Below are positions 8,854 through 16,497 of a DNA stretch of 64,000 nt, piece after piece. Below the pieces are notes generated by a model, which had not been told where the DNA came from, did not search any database, and was given only the letters and a program-made list of their open reading frames with translations. Position 1 is the first letter of the stretch, and every line of letters begins with the position of its first letter. Source of the DNA: an uncultured Photobacterium sp. (GTDB taxonomy: Bacteria > Pseudomonadota > Gammaproteobacteria > Enterobacterales > Vibrionaceae); NCBI RefSeq assembly GCF_947502415.1, contig NZ_CANMZV010000012.1, positions 109,300 through 173,299 on the forward strand, given 5' to 3'. A program made the translations under genes and the position numbers.

Positions 8854-10569
8854 ATGACAGCAGCAATGGAACAGCTCGTAGCCCATACAATCTTGCAAGG
8901 CTTTGATGCCATGTACGGACGTTTTTTGGATGTCACAGCCGGTGCCCAGGAACGCTTTGAAAATAAAGACTGGACCGCCGTTCACTTGGCTCTCAAAAAG
9001 CGAATCAACTTTTACGATCACCATGTCGGTTTAGTTACCAGCCAGATCCAAATCATGCTGGGAGAGCGTTTTGCTAACCGGGAATTTCTGATGGCCGTCA
9101 AATCGGCCTATATCGACCTCCTCCTGGACTATCCGCGATACGACATCGCAGAAAGCTTTTTCAATTCGGTCTACTGCCGAATCTTTGAGCACCGCAACAT
9201 TAATCGCGACAAACTGTTTGTCCACAGTTCGCAGGAAGGCCGAATCCCGACCTATCCCACCTCACTTACCCGCACCTATAACACCGGTGCCGGGCTAAAA
9301 AGCTTACTGGAACGAGTACTGGACGACACCCCTTTTACATTAAATTGGGAAGATAAAAACCGGGACATTGACCTTCTTGTCCAACGGCTCAGTAACGAGT
9401 TGGGCTCATCCCTTGGTAATACACCCACAATCGAAATGATCCGTGAACCCTTCTACCGCAACAAGGCAGCCTACCTGATTGGCCGTATCAGACTCAAAGA
9501 CAACCGCAGCGCACCGATGGTGCTGCCTGTTCTCAACAACAGTAACAAACAGCTCTATATTGATGCCTGCTTGTGTAATGTCGACGACATCAGCGTTGTA
9601 TTTGGCTTCGCACGCTCCTACTTTATGGTCTATGCACCCGCACCTGCAGCTCTAGTGCGCTTTTTAGGTGAGTTGATGCCTAACAAGACCAATGCTGAAC
9701 TCTATACTGCTATCGGTTGCCAGAAGCACGGTAAAACAGAGCTATACCGTGAATTCCTGCGTCATATTGAAAGCTCCGATGATCAGTTTATTTCCGCGCC
9801 GGGGATCAAAGGGATGGTGATGTCCGTGTTTACCCTTCCATCCTATGATTTCGTGTTCAAAATCATCAAAGATAAGTTTGCACCGCAAAAAGACATCAGC
9901 CACGCCACCGTAAGGGAGAAGTACAAACTGGTTAAAGAGCATGACCGGGTCGGTCGCATGGCTGATACTCAGGAATACCAGAACTTCAGCTTTGACCGTC
10001 ACCGCTTCAGTGACGAATTGCTCGATGAACTACTTGAAGTTGCCCCCTCCGTAATCAAGGTTAACGACGATCAAATCATCATTAAGCACCTCTATACTGA
10101 ACGGAGGATGATTCCGTTTAATATCTATATCGAGCAGGCCGAGGACGAAGATCTACGCCATGCCGTTGACGAATACGGCAAAGCCATCAAACAGTTGGCG
10201 GCTGCCAATATTTTCCCCGGTGATATGCTGTTTAAAAACTTCGGCGTCACCCGACACAAACGCGTCGTATTCTATGACTACGATGAAATCAGCTACATGA
10301 CCGAAATGAACTTTCGCAAAATTCCACCACCTCGTTACCCGGAAGACGAAATGGCTGCAGAGCCCTGGTACAGCGTCGGGATCAACGATGTATTCCCTGA
10401 AGAATTCAGAACATTCCTGCTGATCAACCCTACCGTAAGAAAACTGTTCAACGAGCTTCACAGTGATTTATTTGAGGCCAGCTACTGGAAGCAGCTACAG
10501 CAAAATATTACTAATGGGGTGTATGAAGATGTATACCCTTACCAAAACAAACATCGACTCCGAAAGTAG
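8854..10569 (+). CDS. aceK: Isocitrate dehydrogenase kinase/phosphatase
   Basis: 571 residues (E. coli 578). It phosphorylates and dephosphorylates isocitrate dehydrogenase, setting the split between the TCA cycle and the glyoxylate shunt. Family hallmarks: [16 protein letters not shown] near residue 55, [10 protein letters not shown] with the ATP-binding lysine near 335, [23 protein letters not shown] near 455-477 with the catalytic Asp residues. GGAGGG at 8841-8846 sets the start. In E. coli it is the third gene of aceBAK; here malate synthase and isocitrate lyase genes are not adjacent, so it has its own transcript. Confidence 0.96.
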   Translation: MTAAMEQLVAHTILQGFDAMYGRFLDVTAGAQERFENKDWTAVHLALKKRINFYDHHVGLVTSQIQIMLGERFANREFLMAVKSAYIDLLLDYPRYDIAESFFNSVYCRIFEHRNINRDKLFVHSSQEGRIPTYPTSLTRTYNTGAGLKSLLERVLDDTPFTLNWEDKNRDIDLLVQRLSNELGSSLGNTPTIEMIREPFYRNKAAYLIGRIRLKDNRSAPMVLPVLNNSNKQLYIDACLCNVDDISVVFGFARSYFMVYAPAPAALVRFLGELMPNKTNAELYTAIGCQKHGKTELYREFLRHIESSDDQFISAPGIKGMVMSVFTLPSYDFVFKIIKDKFAPQKDISHATVREKYKLVKEHDRVGRMADTQEYQNFSFDRHRFSDELLDELLEVAPSVIKVNDDQIIIKHLYTERRMIPFNIYIEQAEDEDLRHAVDEYGKAIKQLAAANIFPGDMLFKNFGVTRHKRVVFYDYDEISYMTEMNFRKIPPPRYPEDEMAAEPWYSVGINDVFPEEFRTFLLINPTVRKLFNELHSDLFEASYWKQLQQNITNGVYEDVYPYQNKHRLRK

Positions 10570-10740
10570 CCTATCGACAAATATAACAGGGCATTGACGC
10601 TGAATATTTTGTTGTATATCTCATTCAATGGCATCGCGCGTATCAATAATCAGAATTGTGTCCTATTATTGATAATGCTGATTTTGATCAGCCAAAGATA
10701 AAAAACCTATAAACATAAAAGCAACAGGGAAGGTGGCGCA

Positions 10741-11202
10741 ATGAGGAAGTTGCTGATCACAATTGCCCTGCTGGTAGTGGCGTTACCAACAACAGCAGCA
10801 GAAAAAGGGCTATTCGACCTGGGCGGAAACGATACCTCTTCGTCCGGCTGGTTTATATCATCCCAATCAAAAAGTGCCGAACAATTCGATGTCTGGCAGA
10901 TTGATAGTGGCTATGCATACTCGCTAACAGACAAAACCGAACTCTACCTAAGTACCCGATTCAAAACCGGCAATGAGTCCCAGGCTGCGAGCCGCGGACT
11001 ATTATCTGGTGTTAAATATAACCTTTCCCCAAAAATCAGCCTGAAAAGTGCCGTGACCTCGGAAACGATAGAGCGGGAAACCATAGTGGGTGTCGAAGTA
11101 TCAAGCCAATATGACGTCACGGAGCGAGTGAACCTACATGCCACCGTTGACTACGAAGCTCTGGAACAAATCTATCAACTTGGCATCGGTTTTCGCTTTT
11201 AG
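10741..11202 (+). CDS. Small exported protein of unknown function, beta-strand rich
   Basis: 153 residues. Residues 1-20 form a signal peptide (MRKLLITIALLVVALPTTAA, cleavage likely after Ala20). The mature part has alternating polar/hydrophobic stretches (DVWQIDSGYAYSL, TELYLSTRFKT, VNLHATVDYEA) and ends in GIGFRF with a terminal Phe, both usual in outer-membrane beta-barrels. At about 130 residues it would be a small barrel of perhaps eight strands. No family was recognised. GGAAGGTGG lies just upstream of the ATG. It follows aceK by 171 bp with no terminator seen, so it could be co-transcribed. Confidence 0.75.
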   Translation: MRKLLITIALLVVALPTTAAEKGLFDLGGNDTSSSGWFISSQSKSAEQFDVWQIDSGYAYSLTDKTELYLSTRFKTGNESQAASRGLLSGVKYNLSPKISLKSAVTSETIERETIVGVEVSSQYDVTERVNLHATVDYEALEQIYQLGIGFRF

Positions 11203-11222
11203 GCTTTTACTTTTAGGGGGCG

Positions 11223-11273
11223 ACGAATATAAACGGCAAGAAGCCATTTATACAAGAAGCCATTTATATTCGT
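11223..11273. repeat. 11-bp inverted repeat enclosing a 16-bp tandem duplication
   Basis: ACGAATATAAA (11223-11233) is the exact reverse complement of TTTATATTCGT (11263-11273). Inside, CAAGAAGCCATTTATA occurs twice back to back (11237-11252 and 11253-11268). With one copy removed, the remaining sequence folds as a near-perfect hairpin with inner GGC/GCC. It lies between two convergent genes and is likely a hairpin terminator that gained a slippage duplication. Confidence 0.8.
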
Positions 11274-11282
11274 TGGCTCACA

Positions 11283-11783
11283 TCACCCTTCACCAACCAC
11301 AGACAGGTCAAGCGGCTTCTTGCTGAGCAAAATTCCATTACGGTCGGCATATACCATATCACCGGGATATACCAGGGTATGGGCAACCGTCAGCGTTACA
11401 TTCCTATCGCCGGTTTGCCTTTTTTCTGTTTTAAACGGACAGGCCGCCAGAGCCTTAACCCCGATATCAATCGTTGCCAAAGTACCGATATCCCGCGCAG
11501 CCCCATTAATGACAATACCTTCCCAATTATTATTGTGGGCAAGCATTGCCAGCTGATCGCCGAGCAGCGCTAAGCGACAAGAACCATGGCCGTCTATCAC
11601 CAAAACTTTACCGGTACCGTCCTCGGATACAATATCCCGAACCAGGCTGTTATCTTCAAAGCACCGTAAGGTCACTACCTCACCATAAAAAATGATCCTG
11701 CCGCCGTAATCATTCGCAGCCAGCGGCAACCAGCGAACATCCGGTCCATAGTGATCGCACAGGTCGGGTAATAAATCTAACAT
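11283..11783 (-). CDS. RraA family protein (RNase E regulator-like / HMG aldolase fold)
   Basis: 166 residues. The RraA fold is plain: DLCDHYGPDVR, YGGRIIFYGEVVTLRCFEDNSLVRD, GKVLVIDGHGSCRLALLGDQLA and the WEGIVINGAARD segment. RraA binds the C-terminal region of RNase E and lowers its activity; close relatives with metal-binding residues are 4-hydroxy-4-methyl-2-oxoglutarate aldolases. Which activity applies is not decided; Vibrionaceae usually carry another rraA elsewhere. AAGGAG sits six bases before the ATG at 11783; a GTG one codon upstream is too close to it. The gene converges on the exported-protein gene at 10741. Confidence 0.85.
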   Translation of the reverse strand: MLDLLPDLCDHYGPDVRWLPLAANDYGGRIIFYGEVVTLRCFEDNSLVRDIVSEDGTGKVLVIDGHGSCRLALLGDQLAMLAHNNNWEGIVINGAARDIGTLATIDIGVKALAACPFKTEKRQTGDRNVTLTVAHTLVYPGDMVYADRNGILLSKKPLDLSVVGEG

Positions 11784-11820
11784 CACAAGCTCCTTTGTCT
11801 AAATGGCAAGTAGCGGGTCT

Positions 11821-12225
11821 CTACTCAGTGTAGAAAAAGTCTTTGATTTCCCCCAATTTCATTCTCGTGACACCTTCCATTAACACCGGAACCAAATAGA
11901 GCTTTCCATATTCCCCCCAATAAATTGCATTCTGTTGCCATTGACGAGCCAGTCCACAGGCTTGTTCCAGAGAAATAGCGGTAAGAAAACTATTTTCCAG
12001 CCAACAACCTTGAAGGTCATGGCAAATCACTGGCTGAATGTCTTTTGTCAATTTTTCCAACTGGGATCTCAATATTTCATTGCGCAAAATGTTACTCGGT
12101 TCATTAAGAACAATGCTTCTAGGATTAAATGCTGTTAGAATTGCAAAGCAAGGGTAAATGGAGTGTTGCTTTACCTTGAATGAAATAGTCTGATAGCTAC
12201 ACCAAAGCGAGATGTTTTCACACAT
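11821..12225 (-). CDS. DUF3293 domain-containing protein
   Basis: About 134 residues. The block CFAILTAFNPRS, followed by an N-rich stretch (NEPSNILRNEILRSQLEKL) and GLARQWQQNAIYWGEYGKLYLV near the end, is the pattern of DUF3293, a small uncharacterised proteobacterial family. The start is uncertain. The frame stays open to a TTG at 12321 (166 residues) with GGAG nearby, but that TTG lies inside a perfect FNR box and the extra 32 residues do not look like the family; the ATG at 12225 gives the usual length. Base composition is more A+T-rich than its neighbours. Confidence 0.7.
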   Translation of the reverse strand: MCENISLWCSYQTISFKVKQHSIYPCFAILTAFNPRSIVLNEPSNILRNEILRSQLEKLTKDIQPVICHDLQGCWLENSFLTAISLEQACGLARQWQQNAIYWGEYGKLYLVPVLMEGVTRMKLGEIKDFFYTE

Positions 12226-12620
12226 TTTCGGATTTACCTTCAGCGCGACGAATTTTTTTGTAGCTAATGTTAAACAAAGTGAAGATTCGTAATAGACTTC
12301 AGCCTGTTTGATATAAATCAATAAAGCTCCAAAAAGCAGTCACGAAACAAAGCCGTAATATTGTTAGCGTGCTGTTAAGTGCATACAATCGTCGCCATCC
12401 CACGGAGATTGTAGCCAATGCCTCTATTTTTTAGGGCACTTTCAGCAAATGCTATGACACATCGTCTTGCTGAATAAAAGGATGGCGTACCAAACAGGCC
12501 GTGTTTAAAAAGGACAAAATGTATTATGTCCAAGACTTTGCCTGTATGTGAATTTTTTTTATAGAATTTAACTATTCTGTTTTTGACCAGATTCCGTTTT
12601 TAGAAATTTAGGTACTGCCA
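12226..12620 (+). other. arcA upstream region
   Basis: 395 bp between the DUF3293 gene and arcA. It holds the FNR box at 12308-12321, a TAATAT at 12356-12361, and a possible hairpin GGACA...TGTCC (12512-12531) within the probable arcA leader. E. coli arcA also has a long upstream region with several promoters. No further small ORF was supported. Confidence 0.5.
12308..12321. promoter_or_regulatory. Perfect FNR box upstream of arcA
   Basis: TTGATataaATCAA matches the FNR palindrome exactly. It lies 300 bp before arcA and at the upstream edge of the divergent DUF3293 gene, so it could serve either. FNR activates arcA in E. coli; that role here is inferred. Confidence 0.6.
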
Positions 12621-13340
12621 ATGCAAACCCCTCACATTCTAATTGTAGAAGACGAGCACGTAACACGTAACACCTTGAAAAGCATCTTTGAAGCAGAGGG
12701 TTACACTGTATTTGAAGCTAACGACGGTGCCGAAATGCACCAGATGCTTTCAGAACACCCAGTTCACCTTGTGATCATGGATATCAACCTACCAGGTAAA
12801 AATGGCCTGTTGCTGGCACGCGAACTTCGCGAGCAAGGCGACATGGCGCTAATGTTCCTGACAGGCCGTGACAACGAAGTTGACAAGATCCTGGGTCTTG
12901 AGATTGGTGCTGACGACTACATCACCAAGCCATTCAACCCACGTGAACTGACTATCCGTGCTCGCAACCTGCTAACCCGTGCAATGAACCAGGGCCTACC
13001 TACTGAAGACAAGCGTCTGGTAGAGCGTTACGAGTTCAATGGTTGGTCTCTTGAGATCAACAGCCGTTCTCTGATCAGCCCTAACGGTGAACAGTTCAAA
13101 CTGCCTCGTTCTGAGTTCCGTGCCCTGCTTCACTTCTGTGAAAACCCAGGCAAGATCCAGACCCGTGCTGAACTGCTGAAGAAAATGACCGGCCGTGAGC
13201 TGAAGCCACATGACCGTACAGTTGACGTGACTATCCGTCGTATCCGTAAGCACTTCGAGTCTATTGCTGATACTCCGGAAATCATTGCCACTATCCACGG
13301 TGAAGGTTACCGTTTCTGCGGTGATCTGGAAGAAGAATAA
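12621..13340 (+). CDS. arcA: Two-component response regulator ArcA
   Basis: 239 residues, OmpR family, very close to E. coli ArcA (238). Receiver domain 1-120 with acidic pocket Glu10/Asp11, phospho-acceptor Asp54 in VIMDINLPG, Thr in FLTGRD and Lys in YITKPF. Winged-helix DNA-binding domain 135-235 ([23 protein letters not shown]). With ArcB it represses aerobic respiration genes under low oxygen. The cognate arcB lies just downstream on the opposite strand, whereas in E. coli the two are far apart. A bidirectional terminator separates them. Confidence 0.97.
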   Translation: MQTPHILIVEDEHVTRNTLKSIFEAEGYTVFEANDGAEMHQMLSEHPVHLVIMDINLPGKNGLLLARELREQGDMALMFLTGRDNEVDKILGLEIGADDYITKPFNPRELTIRARNLLTRAMNQGLPTEDKRLVERYEFNGWSLEINSRSLISPNGEQFKLPRSEFRALLHFCENPGKIQTRAELLKKMTGRELKPHDRTVDVTIRRIRKHFESIADTPEIIATIHGEGYRFCGDLEEE

Positions 13341-13359
13341 GATTTTTCCGATTTCCATC

Positions 13360-13388
13360 AAAAAAGGCTCCGTAACGGAGCCTTTTTT
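13360..13388. terminator. Bidirectional terminator between arcA and the arcB-linked lipoprotein gene
   Basis: Stem GGCTCCG / CGGAGCC with a 3-nt loop, six A before and six T after, so it works in both directions between the convergent genes. Confidence 0.92.
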
Positions 13389-13406
13389 ACAAGTATTACC
13401 CATTAG

Positions 13407-13994
13407 TTAGAATACTTGGCTAAGCGCCACATCATGCTGCACCAGCTTAAATTCTTCACCGTTGAACGTGAAGATTATGGCCACATCGACCAAGCTGCCC
13501 GGATCCCACTCAGGGCCGGCCCGCATCACCACCTCAAGGGTCAGCTCGCCTTCAGCACGCACCTCCAGATTATCCTTCACCAGCCACTGCTTATCTTCCT
13601 GTTCCAGTAATACCTGGGTGATCTCGATACCAGCAGGTAAAGGCTGCATATCCGTTGATTGTAATTTCACCGACGCATGAAGCTTATCAGCCGGTTGGGT
13701 TCCGTCATCGCCAATTACCGGCATGCTGTTTAACCAAATATCACTACGAAGGTTAACAGGCACTCCCGAGAGTGTCAGCTCCGTCGGTGACTGCCAGATC
13801 TCTGTTACTAGCGGCACACTGGCTTCAGGTTCTGCTACCTCTGCCGTATCGGTTTCCGTCTGGCTTTGTGTTTCTTGGGCTTCGGCTTCAACCACCGGAG
13901 CCTCCGCTTCGGTCGATGCCGGTTTTTCCGGCTCAGAGCACGCCGCTAACAACAGGCAAGCAGCTACCCAGGTCATTTTCCGTAACTTCATCAT
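13407..13994 (-). CDS. Putative lipoprotein coupled to arcB
   Basis: 195 residues. N-terminal signal with lipobox LLAAC, Cys19 being the lipidation site, then an acidic Glu/Ala/Thr-rich linker to about residue 60 and a compact domain (IWQSPTELTLSGVPVNL to the end) not assigned to a known family. Residue +2 is Ser, which in gammaproteobacteria favours sorting to the outer membrane. The start ATG overlaps the arcB stop by four bases (ATGA), so translation should be coupled to arcB and the two share a transcript. A link to Arc signalling is suggested by position only. Confidence 0.8.
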   Translation of the reverse strand: MMKLRKMTWVAACLLLAACSEPEKPASTEAEAPVVEAEAQETQSQTETDTAEVAEPEASVPLVTEIWQSPTELTLSGVPVNLRSDIWLNSMPVIGDDGTQPADKLHASVKLQSTDMQPLPAGIEITQVLLEQEDKQWLVKDNLEVRAEGELTLEVVMRAGPEWDPGSLVDVAIIFTFNGEEFKLVQHDVALSQVF

Positions 13995-16357
13995 GATTTC
14001 TCCTTAATCTCTAACCAGCCTTTCAGGACAGTCAAATCATTCTGATAACCATCTTTGATTTCATCGACCCAGTCATTGATGTTTTCCCACCATGCCGGTA
14101 GTTCCGGCGACTGCGCCTTCTGGGCCACCTGCTGAATATGTTTTAGACCGATAGATCCTGCCGCGCCTTTGATCTTGTGCGCCTCAAACTTAATGCCGTC
14201 TTTATCCTTAGCCGTCATATTCGAATCAAGAATCGCGATATATTCCGGCATCTTCTCCTCAAACATAGCAATACTGTCGTACACTGGCTTAGTACCGACA
14301 ATCTCAACATAAGAGCTCAGCATCTCCAGATCCAATAGCTGGTTGATCATATCTTCACTCGGGGCCAGGGCCTCAACATCCTGCTGTTTTTCTTCCATTA
14401 GCTCATCCTCATCAATCGGACAGGTCAGTACCAAGCGCTGGATCACATCACTGATAGCCTTCACGCTAAGCGGCTTACTGAGCGCATCATCCATGCCTTT
14501 CTCAAGATACTCTGCTTTGTCCTTAATCACATTAGCTGTCAGGGCAACCAAAGCTGGTAGGTAGTCATACTTCTCGCGCAGCTGCTTCGCAATATCAAAG
14601 CCAGTCATATCCGGCAACTGAATATCAAGCAATACCAAATCATAGGCTTCAGGATCAAACATCTCCAATGCTTCCTCACCACGCATTGCAATCGTCACCT
14701 GATGTCCCAGACTTTCCAGCAGAGCCTTGGCAACGGTGATATTCAGTTCGATATCTTCCACCATGAATATATTCAGACTGAGCTGTGGTACAGCAGGCAT
14801 CACTTCTTCTTCAACAACATTTTCCACCAGTGGTACACGGATGGTTACGGTAAAGGTACTGCCCTCTCCAACCTCAGACGAAACGGTAATATCACCTCCC
14901 ATCATCTGTACCAACTGACGCGACACGGCCAGGCCGATACCGGTTCCAACTGCATGCAAGTTGTCACTCTCATCCTTAACCTGGTAATACATGGCAAAGA
15001 TTTTATCCAGCTCATCAGCAGGGATACCAATTCCGCTATCTTCGACCTCAAAAATAATCTCAGCCTGCTGATCAATAATCTCACTGCTGACAGACAGGAT
15101 CACACCACCGTCTTTAGTAAACTTGGTGGCGTTGCTCACCAGATTCCAAAGCACCTGCCGCAGTCGGGTACTATCAACTTCAATAAAACGCGGTAAATCA
15201 CTCAGGCGCTCAAGATCAAAACGCAGGCTTTTCTGCTCAGCCATCAGACCGGAAATATTCCCCATCTCAACCACGAACTCTTCAAAATCCAGAGGCTTGG
15301 GCAGTAACTCCAACCGACGACGATCTGACTTATCCATGTCGATAATGTCATTGAATATATTACCAAGTGTGATTGCGCTGACATGAACCGTCCGCATATA
15401 GCCCCGCTGTTCATCATCAAGGCGGGTTTCCAGCAACATACGGCTCAAACCGACAATCCCGTTGAGTGGTGTGCGCAGTTCGTGGCTGATCGTAGAAATA
15501 AAGGCCGTTTTATCCCGGCTCGCTTTCTCCAGGGCATCCTGATACTGCTTACGATCAGTAATATCACGACCAAACCCCATCAACCCCAAACGACGACCGT
15601 CGCGGCTGTAGAAAGGGACTTTGCGCAGCTCGAAGATCGCCTTGCGACCGTCCGGGTACTCCAGCCACTGCTCATAGGTCAGGGAAACGTTCTGGGTAAA
15701 TAGCTGCTGATCTGTTTCAGCAATCTTGTTGGCAATCTCCTCGCTGTAGACATCCCTAGGGGTAAGCCCAACCAGCTGTTTTTCAGTCCGATCCGTCAGC
15801 TCTTCCATCGCCCGGTTACAACCCGAAAACTCCCCCTTCTCATTGCGGTAGTAGATCAAATCGGGCGAAGCATCAAGAAAGGATTTCAGCAGTGCACTCT
15901 GCTCTGCCAGATCCAGCTGGGCTTTTTCACGCTGAAAGACTTCGTTTTCCAAATCATGCATCGCAAGCTCACGGGCCTCTTCAGCCTTAACCCGCTCTTC
16001 AATTTCCTGATTAAGCTGGGTGATATTATCCTGCAGCTGCTTATTGAGCTGCATGTCGCGCGAACGCATCTCTTCAAGCTTGGTCACCAACTTCGACAAT
16101 CGCTGGCGTGAGTCCTCAAGCTGATCGACCACGACCGACAAGAAATACACCGCCCAGGGAGTGATCAACAGGCCAAAGAAAACCGAGCGGACAATGTCGA
16201 TATTATCCACCTCTCCCTGCAGCACCAGAGTTACCCCGACCTGTACCAACACCGCCAGCGCGACCAGTGCCAGCGCCAGCAACAGGCTGAAACGGACAAT
16301 CCCTAGCTTCACCAGCAAGTCAACATAGAACTGAGCCAGTACTTTGATTTGTTTCAT
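13991..16357 (-). CDS. arcB: Aerobic respiration control sensor kinase ArcB
   Basis: 788 residues (E. coli 778), tripartite hybrid kinase. Two membrane segments (about 22-46 and 57-78) with a very short periplasmic link, coiled coil about 80-150, PAS domain about 153-270, kinase with His292 in ISHELRTPLNG, N and G boxes (WNLVSNATKF, GTGIGLAVSR), receiver with Asp578 in VLLDIQLPD, HPt with His727 in EAHKIKGAAG. His292 falls at the same number as in E. coli. Cys180 is present in GEFSGCNRAM, but position 241, a redox-active Cys in E. coli, is Ile (codon 15635-15637); the only other Cys is 646. It phosphorylates ArcA. No SD problem: ATG at 16357. Confidence 0.97.
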   Translation of the reverse strand: MKQIKVLAQFYVDLLVKLGIVRFSLLLALALVALAVLVQVGVTLVLQGEVDNIDIVRSVFFGLLITPWAVYFLSVVVDQLEDSRQRLSKLVTKLEEMRSRDMQLNKQLQDNITQLNQEIEERVKAEEARELAMHDLENEVFQREKAQLDLAEQSALLKSFLDASPDLIYYRNEKGEFSGCNRAMEELTDRTEKQLVGLTPRDVYSEEIANKIAETDQQLFTQNVSLTYEQWLEYPDGRKAIFELRKVPFYSRDGRRLGLMGFGRDITDRKQYQDALEKASRDKTAFISTISHELRTPLNGIVGLSRMLLETRLDDEQRGYMRTVHVSAITLGNIFNDIIDMDKSDRRRLELLPKPLDFEEFVVEMGNISGLMAEQKSLRFDLERLSDLPRFIEVDSTRLRQVLWNLVSNATKFTKDGGVILSVSSEIIDQQAEIIFEVEDSGIGIPADELDKIFAMYYQVKDESDNLHAVGTGIGLAVSRQLVQMMGGDITVSSEVGEGSTFTVTIRVPLVENVVEEEVMPAVPQLSLNIFMVEDIELNITVAKALLESLGHQVTIAMRGEEALEMFDPEAYDLVLLDIQLPDMTGFDIAKQLREKYDYLPALVALTANVIKDKAEYLEKGMDDALSKPLSVKAISDVIQRLVLTCPIDEDELMEEKQQDVEALAPSEDMINQLLDLEMLSSYVEIVGTKPVYDSIAMFEEKMPEYIAILDSNMTAKDKDGIKFEAHKIKGAAGSIGLKHIQQVAQKAQSPELPAWWENINDWVDEIKDGYQNDLTVLKGWLEIKEKS

Positions 16358-16432
16358 TATTTATTCCTACTAATGAAAAGCTGCCACCATGATAATCGCC
16401 TCGGCTCCATAACCAAAGGATAAGCCTCTCAG

Positions 16433-16460
16433 ATAAAACAAAGCCTGCTCGCGCAGGCCT
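16433..16460 (-). terminator. Terminator of the GGDEF gene
   Basis: On the minus strand GCCTGC-gcga-GCAGGC is followed by TTTGTTTTA. It ends the GGDEF transcript, so arcB should have its own promoter in 16358-16440. Confidence 0.75.
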
Positions 16461-16497
16461 TGAAGATCAAAAATATAGCGTTGGCTCATTCACAGCC

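Noticed and set aside
11821..12321. Longer DUF3293 protein from the TTG at 12321
   Set aside because: Start lies in a perfect FNR box and the added 32 residues do not resemble the family; kept only as an alternative.
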